64,000 nucleotides of DNA, taken from Paenibacillus sp. PK3_47. GTDB lineage: Bacteria; Bacillota; Bacilli; Paenibacillales; Paenibacillaceae. The notes below the pieces were generated by a model that did not search any database, had not been told where the DNA came from, and was given only the letters and a program-made list of their open reading frames with translations. Each line of letters begins with the position of its first letter. Within the stretch, counting starts at the first letter, position 1. Shown piece by piece: positions 18,009-28,000 of the stretch. The position numbers were made by a program, and so were the translations under genes. The DNA lies in contig NZ_CP026029.1 in assembly GCF_023520895.1 (NCBI RefSeq), positions 186,001 to 250,000 of the forward strand, given 5' to 3'.

Positions 18009-19973
18009 TTACTCAGTTACATTGACTAAATTCCCGTTCTTATCATAATGATAACGAATAATATTTGACTCTGATTCCTTCACATAGTCCAAGCGCCCAT
18101 TTATATCATAATGATACTCTAATGGAATATACGATCTATATGGCATATACAGCTGAGACTGAGGGATCACCTCCTTTACCTGCGCTGCACTTGACCATGA
18201 TATTCGGCAAGATGCAGCACCTCCACTTTCAAAATATTCAACCTGTATATCATAGTTTTGTCCTTCATTAAGATAGATAGGAATACTAGTTAATTCACTA
18301 GCCTGAGGAACCCATTTATCTATTAGCAGTTGCCCATTTACCCACAAACGCAAGCCATCATCTGAATCTGCATAAAAGGTATAGCTCCCACTATATTTCG
18401 GCCTAAGAGTTCCCATCCACCTTGCAGAGAACGAATCGGCTTCTATTGGGACATCCGGTGACCCAATTCCCCAGTTAAAATTAATATTTGCGTCCGTACG
18501 TGAAAGCTTTAGCTCGGTTAAATCTTCATTGTTAAAATATTCCGCCTTAAGTCCAGTCCCCTGCAGTCCGGTAGCTGATGAATAAAGCTGGCTTTGAGGT
18601 ACGAATTCTTTTTTTTGAGTTTTGCTTTCCCACCAAAGGCCAATAGCTGCTCCTCCTACATTTTCAAAATAATCAATTTGAATATCGTATTGATTACCAG
18701 CAATAAGTTGAATTGTCCTACTAGGATACTGACCCGCTTGATTTACCCAACGGTTAAGGATTAGTTTGCCATCGATCCAAAGGCGTACCCCATCATCTGC
18801 AGTTAAATAAAAGGTATATTTCTCGTTATACTTTGGTTTTATTTTCCCTGTCCACCTGACAGAAAATGTATCTGATTCTATAGAACTATGCGGAGAAGTA
18901 TCCCCCCAATTAAAGTTCACATTTTTATCTGTTCTAGTTAAGACTAGACCATCTAAATCCAGATTGTTATAATACTCCGCCTTCAAACCAACACCATCGA
19001 CCTCAACTGGTATGTATAACTGACTTTTAGGAACTACCTGCTTTGCCTGACTTGCACTCGACCAAGCCAAGATAGCTGTAGCACCACCACTGTTTTCAAA
19101 ATATTCAATGCGGATATCATAGTTATGTCCGGCATTTAGTGTAATTGTCTGACTTGTTAATTCGCTTGCCTGTGTTAACCATTTATCCAAAATCAAACGG
19201 CCATCGATCCATAGCCTCACCCCATCGTCTGCATTCAGAAAAAATGTATAACTTTCACTGTATTTTGGTTTTATTGTCCCCGTCCATCTCACCGAGAACG
19301 TATCCCCTTGCATTGAAGAATGGGGAGCACTTGCACCCCAGTTAAAGTTCACCTCTGAATCAGTTCGAGTCAGTTTGAGCTTGCTAAGGTCTGAGTTGTC
19401 GTAATATTCGCCTTTCAGACCAACTCCTGCTGTTTCGGCAGGAGGGTTCAATTGACTTTGAGGAACAACTTGTTTTGTTTGACTAGCGCTCGACCACTGC
19501 AAGATTGCAGTAGCTCCGCCATCATTTTCGAAATATTCTATCCGAATATCATGATTCTTCCCACTTGTTAATAATATTGGGAGACTCTTTAATTCACTTG
19601 CCTGCGGTTCCCATACATCTATTAATAAACGGCCATCAACCCACAATCTTACACCGTCATCAGCAACGATATAAAACGTAAAGAGCTCACTATATCTAGG
19701 TTTAATGGTTCCAGTCCATCTTACTGAAAATCCATCTGCTTCTAATACAGGGTTAGGTGAACCCACTCCCCAGTTAAAATTAATATCTGCATCTTTTCGG
19801 ACTAATTTAAGTCCAGTAAAATCTGCATTGTCATAATACTCACCCTTTAGGCCATTAACATCTGCCGCTAAAGCTAAATGATTCTTTGTAAACAGAATCA
19901 TTTTTATTTCTAAACCATTAAATACAGGAACAAGAATTATCAAAAATAACAGAATTCTTTTTATTAATCTCAA
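18009..19973 (-). CDS. Secreted protein with four PA14 domains and a C-terminal YD pair
   Basis: A 654-residue protein with an N-terminal membrane or signal segment and four tandem PA14 domains of about 140 residues. Each has GLKGEYYDN, FSVRWTGTIKPKYS, YTFY..ADDGVRLWIDG and DIRIEYFEN. The last 37 residues are a single RHS-type pair, YHYDINGRL ... IIRYHYDKNGNL. PA14 domains bind sugars on cell surfaces and in adhesins. The start is TTG at 19973, seven bases after AAGGAGA. It is the last gene before the unit-B RHS toxin (114-base gap) and probably co-transcribed. The YD tag at the end opposite to that of its neighbours is notable. Confidence 0.85.
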   Translation of the reverse strand: MRLIKRILLFLIILVPVFNGLEIKMILFTKNHLALAADVNGLKGEYYDNADFTGLKLVRKDADINFNWGVGSPNPVLEADGFSVRWTGTIKPRYSELFTFYIVADDGVRLWVDGRLLIDVWEPQASELKSLPILLTSGKNHDIRIEYFENDGGATAILQWSSASQTKQVVPQSQLNPPAETAGVGLKGEYYDNSDLSKLKLTRTDSEVNFNWGASAPHSSMQGDTFSVRWTGTIKPKYSESYTFFLNADDGVRLWIDGRLILDKWLTQASELTSQTITLNAGHNYDIRIEYFENSGGATAILAWSSASQAKQVVPKSQLYIPVEVDGVGLKAEYYNNLDLDGLVLTRTDKNVNFNWGDTSPHSSIESDTFSVRWTGKIKPKYNEKYTFYLTADDGVRLWIDGKLILNRWVNQAGQYPSRTIQLIAGNQYDIQIDYFENVGGAAIGLWWESKTQKKEFVPQSQLYSSATGLQGTGLKAEYFNNEDLTELKLSRTDANINFNWGIGSPDVPIEADSFSARWMGTLRPKYSGSYTFYADSDDGLRLWVNGQLLIDKWVPQASELTSIPIYLNEGQNYDIQVEYFESGGAASCRISWSSAAQVKEVIPQSQLYMPYRSYIPLEYHYDINGRLDYVKESESNIIRYHYDKNGNLVNVTE

Positions 19974-20002
19974 GTTCTATTCTCCTTTATAATTCGATTC
20001 TG

Positions 20003-21535
20003 CTACGGCACATTTATAAATTTGATATTATCCACATAAGCTGTTCCTGTTGCCCCCGAGTCGCATACAATTCTCAATACTACACTTGAAGTTTGTGATT
20101 TAGTGGTAAATTCTATTTCGCTATCACCCCATTGTTTTTTGGTTACATTAAATAATGTGCCTCCATCGTAAATTAATTCGCCTTTCGCATTAAATTCAAG
20201 CCAATCCACGTATAGCACACCAGTATTTAATGAATTGTACAGCGAAGCGCTTAACTTATACTTTGTATTTGGAGTAACAATAATTTGCCCATAATCTGCT
20301 GTAGCTGTAACAGGTTTATTTGAAAAGAATTTCATACTCGTTAACCCATCTTTCGCAAATCCTCTGTATAATGATATTTCTGGAGAAGATGCATACCATA
20401 TCAGGTCATTTTCTTCAAAATCTGTCTCTAATAAAGGAAGCTTTTCACCTTTACTGAATTGTATTGCATCAAAATATACTGTGCCGGTAGCACCTTCATC
20501 TGCAACTGCCCGAATAACAATTTTGGTAGTTGTAGGCTTTGTAGTAAATTCCACAGCACTATGTTGCCATGTTTTATTTTTGCCCGTTGCATATACGAAT
20601 CCTCCATCAAACACCAGCTCACCCGCATTATTGTATTCCAACCAGTCAACGTATGTATTACCTGTACTTAAGGAGTTATTTATCCATCCGCTTAGTACAT
20701 ACTTGGTGTTAGGTGTTACAATGTAGTCACCACACTCCGCCGTAGCCGTAAGCGGATAATTGGAATAAAAGCGTAAACTTTGCTTACCATCTTTAGCACC
20801 ATCAGTGGAGTATGTAAAAACACTGCTAGGTAAATCGGTGTACCATGAATTTTGATACAACTCAAAAGAATTAAAAGATATGGGAAGGGTATTCCCTTTC
20901 TCGAATTTAATATCATCGAAATAAGCTTCACCTGCTGCTCCACCATCAAGCACAACCCTTAAGATAATTTTGGCAGTCTGTGGCTTTGTAATAAATTCTT
21001 CCCGATCATATTGCCATTTGTTCTTATTTACAGTAACAATTGTCCCCCCATCGTAGATGAGTTGATGGGACGAGTTATATTCCAACCAATCAATGCTCGC
21101 ATTACCACTTGTTAGTTTGTTATTGATCCAGCCGCTTAATGTGTACAATGTGTTAGGTGCAACGTCTATCATTATAGATTCAACTGTCGCCACTGTGGGC
21201 TGTGGTGAATGAAAATAGAGACTTTGTGCCCCTTCTTTAAAGATATTATTAGACAAAGAAAAGAACGAATTTTGAATCTTAAAATTTGTTGATTCTGTGC
21301 GTGCATCAAATGAAGACTCCAGAATTAAAAAGTCTTTCGAGGTGCTATATTTCCCTAGAATATTACCGTTGTTATCGTAAGTGAAGATTCTCTGATACTG
21401 TATATTTTCTTTGATATATGTCTCCGATTTTAATCTTGAATTTTGATCATAATTATAATTAGAAGCTATCAATAATTTAGGAAAAGTAGTCAAAATGATA
21501 ACTGCAAATACCATTGACGCTATCCGTTTCTTCAT
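20003..21535 (-). CDS. Secreted protein with N-terminal YD pair and three jelly-roll (CBM-like) modules
   Basis: A 510-residue protein: signal peptide (1-24), one YD pair (residues 26-64, YNYDQNSRL ... RIFTYDNNGNIL), then three modules of about 150 residues. Each carries APNTLYTLSGWINN, IDWLEYN, LIYDGGT and GATGTAYVDNIKF motifs. These resemble CBM4/9 or CBM6-like jelly rolls, that is polysaccharide binders. ATG at 21535 follows AGGAGAG. It sits between the broken GBS-Bsp-like gene and the PA14 gene in unit B. The exact ligand is unknown. Confidence 0.8.
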   Translation of the reverse strand: MKKRIASMVFAVIILTTFPKLLIASNYNYDQNSRLKSETYIKENIQYQRIFTYDNNGNILGKYSTSKDFLILESSFDARTESTNFKIQNSFFSLSNNIFKEGAQSLYFHSPQPTVATVESIMIDVAPNTLYTLSGWINNKLTSGNASIDWLEYNSSHQLIYDGGTIVTVNKNKWQYDREEFITKPQTAKIILRVVLDGGAAGEAYFDDIKFEKGNTLPISFNSFELYQNSWYTDLPSSVFTYSTDGAKDGKQSLRFYSNYPLTATAECGDYIVTPNTKYVLSGWINNSLSTGNTYVDWLEYNNAGELVFDGGFVYATGKNKTWQHSAVEFTTKPTTTKIVIRAVADEGATGTVYFDAIQFSKGEKLPLLETDFEENDLIWYASSPEISLYRGFAKDGLTSMKFFSNKPVTATADYGQIIVTPNTKYKLSASLYNSLNTGVLYVDWLEFNAKGELIYDGGTLFNVTKKQWGDSEIEFTTKSQTSSVVLRIVCDSGATGTAYVDNIKFINVP

Positions 21536-21570
21536 CAGAACTCTCCTATAAAGTTTTAGTAAAAATAATC

Positions 21571-22975
21571 TTAGTTCCTTACATCTACCGAGAGTATACC
21601 GATAATACGGCTATTACCGTAAGCGTCGTAGGAATAGACATGGGTAGAATATGCACCTAATTCATTATTGTGCTTGTAATAAGGGATGCGAATTCTCCAG
21701 CTTGTACTGCTTAAACGCTCTTCCTCAATCCATGGTTCTTCAATATCATCATGACCATTTTTTTCAGTCCAGGTTGGAAAACGCACTGGAAGGAATCCCA
21801 TTTACGGTAATATCATAAAAACCACTGCCAAGGTATGCCACATTTGAATACGTATACTTAATTGTATCTACCACATTAAACTCCCACGCTCCACTGTACT
21901 TCCCATCTGCGTACACATGGGTTATGTATCTGCCAAGTTCAGAATTATGCTTTGAGTAAACAACGGTTCCCTTCCAGACACCATCGGCTACCTTCCCCCC
22001 TTCAATCCATTCAAGAGCATCCTGATCTTTATTTGCAGTCCATGTTGGAAATTGAACTTTTTGCGCTTGAGGGTCTAGACCATATATGTATACATCATAG
22101 GAAACTCCCGAAATATCAGTCTCATTGGATCCTCCTGTCCCACCTCGAACTATAACTGTAAGACCATTCATGGCACTTGAATTGTTATACTTATCATAAA
22201 AGTAAATATCAGTGAAGTAATTTCCGGTTTCAAAGTTATGCTTGCTAAATGGTATACGAATTCTCCATGTTGTATCATTTAACTTCTCACCCATAATCCA
22301 GGGATTTTCCAAGTCATCTTGCCCCTTGTATTCGGTCCATGTAGGAAATCTGACCTCTCTCACTGTTTTGGCTACTCCGCCTACACTAATCTCATAAAAC
22401 CCATTAGCTAATGATGCCGACTGAGGAGAAGTAACTTTTGTAGTAGTCTGCACTTGTGCGGTTAACATTTCAGTAATTTACCATCACCATAAATATGTGT
22501 ATTATATATTCCAGTAATCTCTCCGTGTCTGGACAGCACTACCGTAGCTTTTCAGACACCAGGTGCAACCTTTTCACCGTTTATCCACTCAATATCGTCT
22601 TGTCCGTTTAATTCTGTCCAAGTAGGAAAACTTACTTGCTCTAAGCATTCTGAAACTCCCTTTAAATAGATATCATAAGAGGACGCAGAAGTGCTAACGG
22701 TGTAGGATTCCGTTGAATATTCCATACTTTTCTTCAATATGTTTCCATTACTATCGTAGCTGTATGACATCATGGAATTATTCGGAAGAATCTCTGTTTC
22801 CAATCTGCCTTTATTATAAATATATCTTTTGCTTCTGTTTCACTTCGCCTCGATCCACCAGGATATAGTTGGACATTGTTGCGTCAGCAGCCTTTGCATC
22901 TTGAGCCTGTACGTTTAATAATAAGCAGAGTAGAGAACAAATAAAAAGTCTACTCAGCTCCTTTATTCTGGCCAT
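21571..22975 (-). pseudogene. GBS-Bsp-like repeat protein with N-terminal YD pair, inactivated
   Basis: This is a decayed copy of the intact gene at 30630-32042. The signal peptide begins at the ATG at 22975 (MARIKELSRLFICSLL). A one-base loss near 22810 breaks the frame inside the YD pair (IYL|Y-N-K-G-R-L). A TGA at 22552 replaces the tryptophan of GVWKGTVV. A TAA follows near 22470, and a frameshift near 21790 splits the last repeat. The repeats carry the motif VRFPTWTE..GQDD..W. As first gene of unit B, its loss may weaken translation of, but need not stop, the genes behind it. Confidence 0.8.
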
Positions 22976-23078
22976 GACATCTACGCTCCATCTCTTAACT
23001 TTTTCAATATAATATGTATTTCTCAGCTTTCTGCGTGTGACCGCTCCTTCCTTAAATCTCAACAAATCAAAGCATACG

Positions 23079-23109
23079 AAAAAGCCCATACTGCTGTTCC
23101 ATAATGGGC
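23079..23109 (-). terminator. Terminator-like hairpin in the leader of unit B
   Basis: On the minus strand GCCCAT pairs with ATGGGC around a 14-base loop, followed by TTTTTC. It lies about 100 bases upstream of the first gene of unit B and downstream of the predicted promoter, so it would act inside the leader. An identical arrangement is found at 38897-38930. Confidence 0.65.
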
Positions 23110-23285
23110 ATTCGTAAGACAGACCAACGAACTAATTTACATTTCCTTCTTATGTATCCCCATTTTCAATCATATGATAACAATACAAATTTGGAAATGG
23201 TGGGAAACTGTCGAATTATAGGAAGTTATGTATAATGCCATCGAAATCAATGCAAAATACATGAAAATATCGAAAAATGCAGCAT
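23110..23285 (-). promoter_or_regulatory. Conserved promoter-leader block of unit B (copy 1)
   Basis: About 200 bases, including the hairpin, are nearly repeated at 38897-39100 and partly at 42673-42760. On the minus strand TATAAT (23220-23215) overlaps a perfect Spo0A box (TTCGACA, 23215-23209). A second, weaker TTCGAT lies at 23245-23240. A segment AATGGGG further along the leader could pair with the CCCATT of the terminator stem, so an antiterminator is conceivable. Similarity among copies is seen directly. Regulation by Spo0A is inference. Confidence 0.55.
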
Positions 23286-23338
23286 GCAGGTTCCCTTAGG
23301 ATGATTGACCACATTCAATTTACAACAAAAAGAATGAT

Positions 23339-23379
23339 AAAAGACGACTGAAATCACATCTGCGATTCAGTCGTCTTTT
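23339..23379. terminator. Bidirectional terminator between units A and B
   Basis: A perfect 14-base stem (AAAAGACGACTGAA with its complement) with a 13-base loop is flanked by A and T runs on both sides. It insulates the unit-B promoter from transcripts of the module relic upstream. Confidence 0.85.
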
Positions 23380-23426
23380 GCTAAACTCCTAGAAACTAAT
23401 ACTGTGCAAATGATCACAATCGCAGC

Positions 23427-24460
23427 TTAAAAATGATCAATCGTAACCGAACTTAGCTGAGGTGACCATTTATTTTCCTTAGTCCCACTCCATTTAATCT
23501 TAACAAAATTAGCATCAGACAGATCATGTAATGAGACGGTATATTTAATCCAATTCGCTGTCTTTCCAAGCATAATAACTCTAGGGTTCTTCCTCTTCCA
23601 TTGAATACCATCGGCTGAGATATAGTACTCTAACTTCCCACCTTCGCTATCATCCGCGTAAATAACAGAATGGAAATTCCTTATGTCATCCTGTTTCCAA
23701 ATGATTTCTTCATCAGTGAAATTCTTTCTCATAATCCTAGCTTTATCATTATCAAAATAAGCAAGATTCCTATTATCCATAACCAAATTACTGGTATGCG
23801 ACAAGGATTTGCTCCAATCGCTTAAATTATCTGTTAATGACTTCATACCGGTTTGATAATTGATAGTGACTTTACTAACTTGGGGAGTCCAGAAATATCC
23901 CTCCGAACCAGTCCACTTTATTTTCACAAAATTCGTGTCATAAAGATGATCTAAGGCATAGGACAATTAGAGGCCAATCCCTGTATAGTTCGCCTTCTAT
24001 AATTTTCGGTATACGCATCCTCCAGTTCACACCATCAAACGACGTATAAATTTTAAAATGTGGCATATGTTCAGGGAAGAAGAATGTCTTAACTTTAAAA
24101 CTAACTATTCCTTCTTTCTTCCGTACTAATTCCTCTGAAGTAAGTGATGTTCGCATGACGCGTGATAAATCATTATTAAACGTTAAAGGGTTACTATTGT
24201 CAAAATATAAATTATTACTTCAAGAGAAGACTTTGCTAAAGTCATTCAATTCGTCCGTAAAAGTCGAGACATTCTTTTCATAATGCATAGTTACACTGCT
24301 TATTTGAGGCGACCATATTTCTCCCTGTATGTTATTCCAACGTACCTTCACATAATTTCCCCCACTCATTGATGTAAGGATATTTGTGTATTTAGACCAG
24401 CCTCTAGAAGCTTGAGCCGAATTAATTAATGGCTTAGCCTTATCCCAAGCTCATGTTTTC
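23427..24460 (-). pseudogene. Relic of a module protein with WSPQ-type binding repeats
   Basis: At least two and a half repeats can be read across several frames. Each carries the motifs LSDWSKSLSHTSNL, a YFDND-type segment, FTDEEIIWKQDDI, YISADGIQWKR and VKIKWSG...WSPQLSSVTI. Frames change near 23950, and a TGA interrupts FSKVFS near 24220. This repeat occurs next to catalytic domains in secreted carbohydrate-active proteins of paenibacilli and probably binds glycans. No start, signal peptide or YD pair is left. It follows the immunity gene of unit A. Confidence 0.65.
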
Positions 24461-24504
24461 TTCAGCCAGATATTTACGACATTAAGATAATGTACAACAA
24501 GAAA

Positions 24505-24536
24505 GACCACATGGAGTATTCAACTCACATATGGTC
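24505..24536 (-). terminator. Terminator of unit A
   Basis: GACCATATG pairs imperfectly with CATGTGGTC and is followed by TTTCTTGTTG on the minus strand, 28 bases past the immunity gene. Confidence 0.6.
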
Positions 24537-24563
24537 AAATGATAAAGAAAAATTATAAAATTA

Positions 24564-25034
24564 TTAATTGACCTTTTGTAATGTATTTTTTATTTTTAGC
24601 AATAATTGATAATATTCTTCTCTTTCTTGATCGGAGTACACCTCTCTATCTTCCGGCAAGTTCAATTCATTATTTTTAATTAATCTTATGAACTCATCAA
24701 TAAATGAACTAATTGTACTTGTAACGATAGAATTTTCTTCCCATTCATTCTCGTTAACTTGAGCAATTGCTTCCATAATTTCTCCATCCCCTAAATAACC
24801 AGCAAGGGGGTTTAATCTTAACCTATTCAATGCTTCTGGAATAACGTATTTAAGATGCATCGTTTGTCTAATCAACTTCGCTATGTCTCCATGATTTAAG
24901 TTTTTTATTTTTTTCTTCTGGATACTGTTGTACCACACTGAAAGTGGCACATCTTCGTCAACCTCAACTTCCTCAGTAAAACCCTCTAATTTTGATATTT
25001 CACCAATTGTAAGTTCATTTATGTTTTCATTCAT
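24564..25034 (-). CDS. CdiI-like immunity protein of the unit-A RHS toxin
   Basis: A 156-residue cytosolic protein. The pattern L-N-H-G-D-I-A-K-L-I-R-Q, then LKYVIPEALNRLRLNPLAG, then GDGEIMEAIAQVNENEW matches contact-dependent growth inhibition immunity proteins (LEYLIPLAL..L..NP...GD..pGDLL). It starts 12 bases after the stop of the RHS gene and is therefore the cognate immunity gene. It remains intact although the toxin gene has a nonsense codon, as expected if loss of immunity is costly. Confidence 0.75.
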   Translation of the reverse strand: MNENINELTIGEISKLEGFTEEVEVDEDVPLSVWYNSIQKKKIKNLNHGDIAKLIRQTMHLKYVIPEALNRLRLNPLAGYLGDGEIMEAIAQVNENEWEENSIVTSTISSFIDEFIRLIKNNELNLPEDREVYSDQEREEYYQLLLKIKNTLQKVN

Positions 25035-25046
25035 AATATCATCCTC

Positions 25047-28000
25047 CTATGGTTTAACCGAATTTCTGATCTTCTTTACTTCATTTAGAAATTTTTGTCC
25101 TTTATTAATGGCATCCTGAACTGCTTTTTTTGTAACTTCTGAAGTATTCTCGATAAACGGCTTGCTTTTTTGAGCATTTTTAAGTTTATCTATCATTTTT
25201 TCAATTTTGGCTTCTGATTGCTCAACTTCCTTAATATGATTCCAAGGTTTACCTGTTTTAGGGTTCAACTTCACATTACCATTTTTATCGTATAAGAAAC
25301 CATCCTTTAACTCTTTTTCATATGCTTCAAGATGCTTTTTGTTATTTACCGCCTTTAAGTTTTTTTCAATATTGTCGATTTGATCTTTTTGTGTTTTTGA
25401 TAATTCGTTATTAATAATTTCTTTATCACTAAGCGGCTTATCACTTGTAGCCCATCGATATAGCTTATAGATACCATATCCTGTAGCTGCAACTCCCGTA
25501 ACTACTAATGCCACTTCCCCAACTCCTGGAACTAAATAAATACCAGCAGCCATTGCAGCATGTCCCGTAGGATCACTATAAATCAACGGATTATTGTGCA
25601 CATACGTATACAAATTCAAGCTCAGTGGATTATCAATCTGCCCTTCATACGTATCCTCATTTAAAAACCGCCCCATACTCGGGTCATAGTATCGTGCCCG
25701 CAGATAGTAAAGGCCCGTTTCAGCATCATATACTTCACCCGTGTACTTGAAGGAGTTCGAGGTTCCCTCCACCTGGCTGGTGATGTTCCCCCATTCATCG
25801 TACGTGTAGTTATTAACAACTGCTCCACTCGTATTCACAATCTGCACCACGTCTCCGTGGCCATTGTATAGGTAGTAATAGTCCTTGGAAGCCTTCTTGT
25901 CTTTCTTGACAAGTACCCGGTCCCCACGCACAAAGTTTGCTTGTTCTACGAACACACCGTTCACAATTTTCTCTTCGGAAATCACTTGGCCCTGGAAGTT
26001 ATAATTCACTTGGGTTTGCGTATTGCCGTTCGTCTTCATGAACCGCATGCCGTCTGCATAGTACTTGAAGCTCGTTGCTGAACCACCCTTGGTCACGCTG
26101 GTCAGGGTGTTCTGCAAATCATACGTATAGCTCGTATCCATCGAATCAAAATTCAAACTGCTTGTATCGGATACGGTTTGCCGGTTACCACGCACATCGT
26201 AGGTATACTTAGTCTGACTGCCATCCGGACGGGTGATGGTTTCCAATCGATTCAATCCATCATATAGATAATGAGTTGTCTGTGCTGCGGATCCATTGCG
26301 CGACTCACTAACCGAGGTCCGGTTACCATTGTTGTCATAGCCGTAACTGTAACTGGAGAGAGCCACACCGCCTTTTGTATTCGTCAGCGTCTCCGTCCAG
26401 CCTAGCGCCTTATTATACGTATATTTGCTGATTAGCTTACTTCCGTCTGTTAGCGTCGGATATTCAATGGTGTTTACCAGGTTATTCGCAGTATAGCTAT
26501 ACAGTGCATTGACGGACGGATCACCATTCAGTATCGAGCTTCCATCCGTCTGCACCTTTTCCAGTCGTTCCTTTTTATATTGATACTGTGTAAAGAAGCC
26601 CATGTAGGTATCGCTAATTTCTGTTATACGCCCAAGAGAATCCAATTCATTTCCAATCCGCGCGTGGTGACTGCCTGACACCGAATACGTTTCACGCACT
26701 TGACCCAGTTCATTCAGGGTTTGCGTTTGAGTAGCCGTCAACACACCATTCGTCAGCGTTTGGATCGTCTGTTTCGACGGGTCCATGTCACCAAAAATCA
26801 TTCTCGTTTCCTGTGACTGCGCCACATTATTGACTACGCCTTGGATTGTACTGGTTTTCAGCTGACCCATTTCGTCATACGTATACGCTAACGAGCTTCC
26901 GTTACGGTCAGTTTTTCTTTCCAATTGGCCCAAGTTATTGTACGTATAGCTCTCACTTTGTGAGGCAGCATCCTGTTTCACGCTGAGCAGACCCAATTCG
27001 TTATAAGTTTTGGTGTTCAGTGTCTGTGGTGTGCCGCCTTTGGCCTGAATCGTAATCTGGCTTAGTTGTCCGTTACCATCATAAAGGTAGTTTGTCGTTT
27101 GGTTCAAGGCATCCTTTACTGCGTTCAAACGTCCTAAGGCATCATAAGCATAAGAAGTCGTAATCCCGTTTTCATTTACATTACCGTTCGGGTCGGTATA
27201 ACCCGTCACCTGTCCTATAATATTGTACCGGTAGGACTCTGTGATTCGCTGCTGATTCGCCGGCCAATCTTTATAGGTGGACGCTGATAGCTTATTCCCC
27301 CAGGGGTCAAAACTTTCCTGAACATAGTTCAGTGCCTCACCCGTATTCTTGTCTTGGAGATAGCTGGTGCTGGTCCGCGATTTGAGATCATAGTCACTAA
27401 TGATTATATCGTTATTGGCAGTGGTCCCCCGGTTTTGCCGGCCCCAAGCATCGTAGCTGGCGGTGATCTCATTTCCCAGTGCATCTTTCTGATAGATCGG
27501 TCGGCCCAGATCATCATAATGATATTGGGTAAATTCCCATTTCCCGCTATTCGGATCATAGTGCTCTTCCAGCAGCGCAAGTCCCAGACCGTTATAGAGC
27601 ACATTGGCATAGGTCTTGGTTGTTTTATTGTTAGCGAGATTGGTAAGCGTACGGATGGAATCCACTTTTAAAACATAAGTCCCCGCGTTAACTGCATCGA
27701 AATTTGAAGACGTTTGATGATAGTAATGGTAGTCGACAACCTCACTGTAACGTTCACCATTAGCATTCGTCTTTTCTGGATAGGTTTCTTTTTCCAAACG
27801 GCCAAACGCATCATATTTATAGCTAACCGTATGGTTGTCTCCAATAGTTTTACTCAACAATTGACCATTTCCTTTATCATAGGCCATCGTTACTTTAACA
27901 TTTTTTTCAGTATCTTTACCGATATTGAAATATTGCTTTTCTTCTGTAGGATATGCATATCCATTTTCACTACCATAGCGGATAACCGATTTAGCTACAA

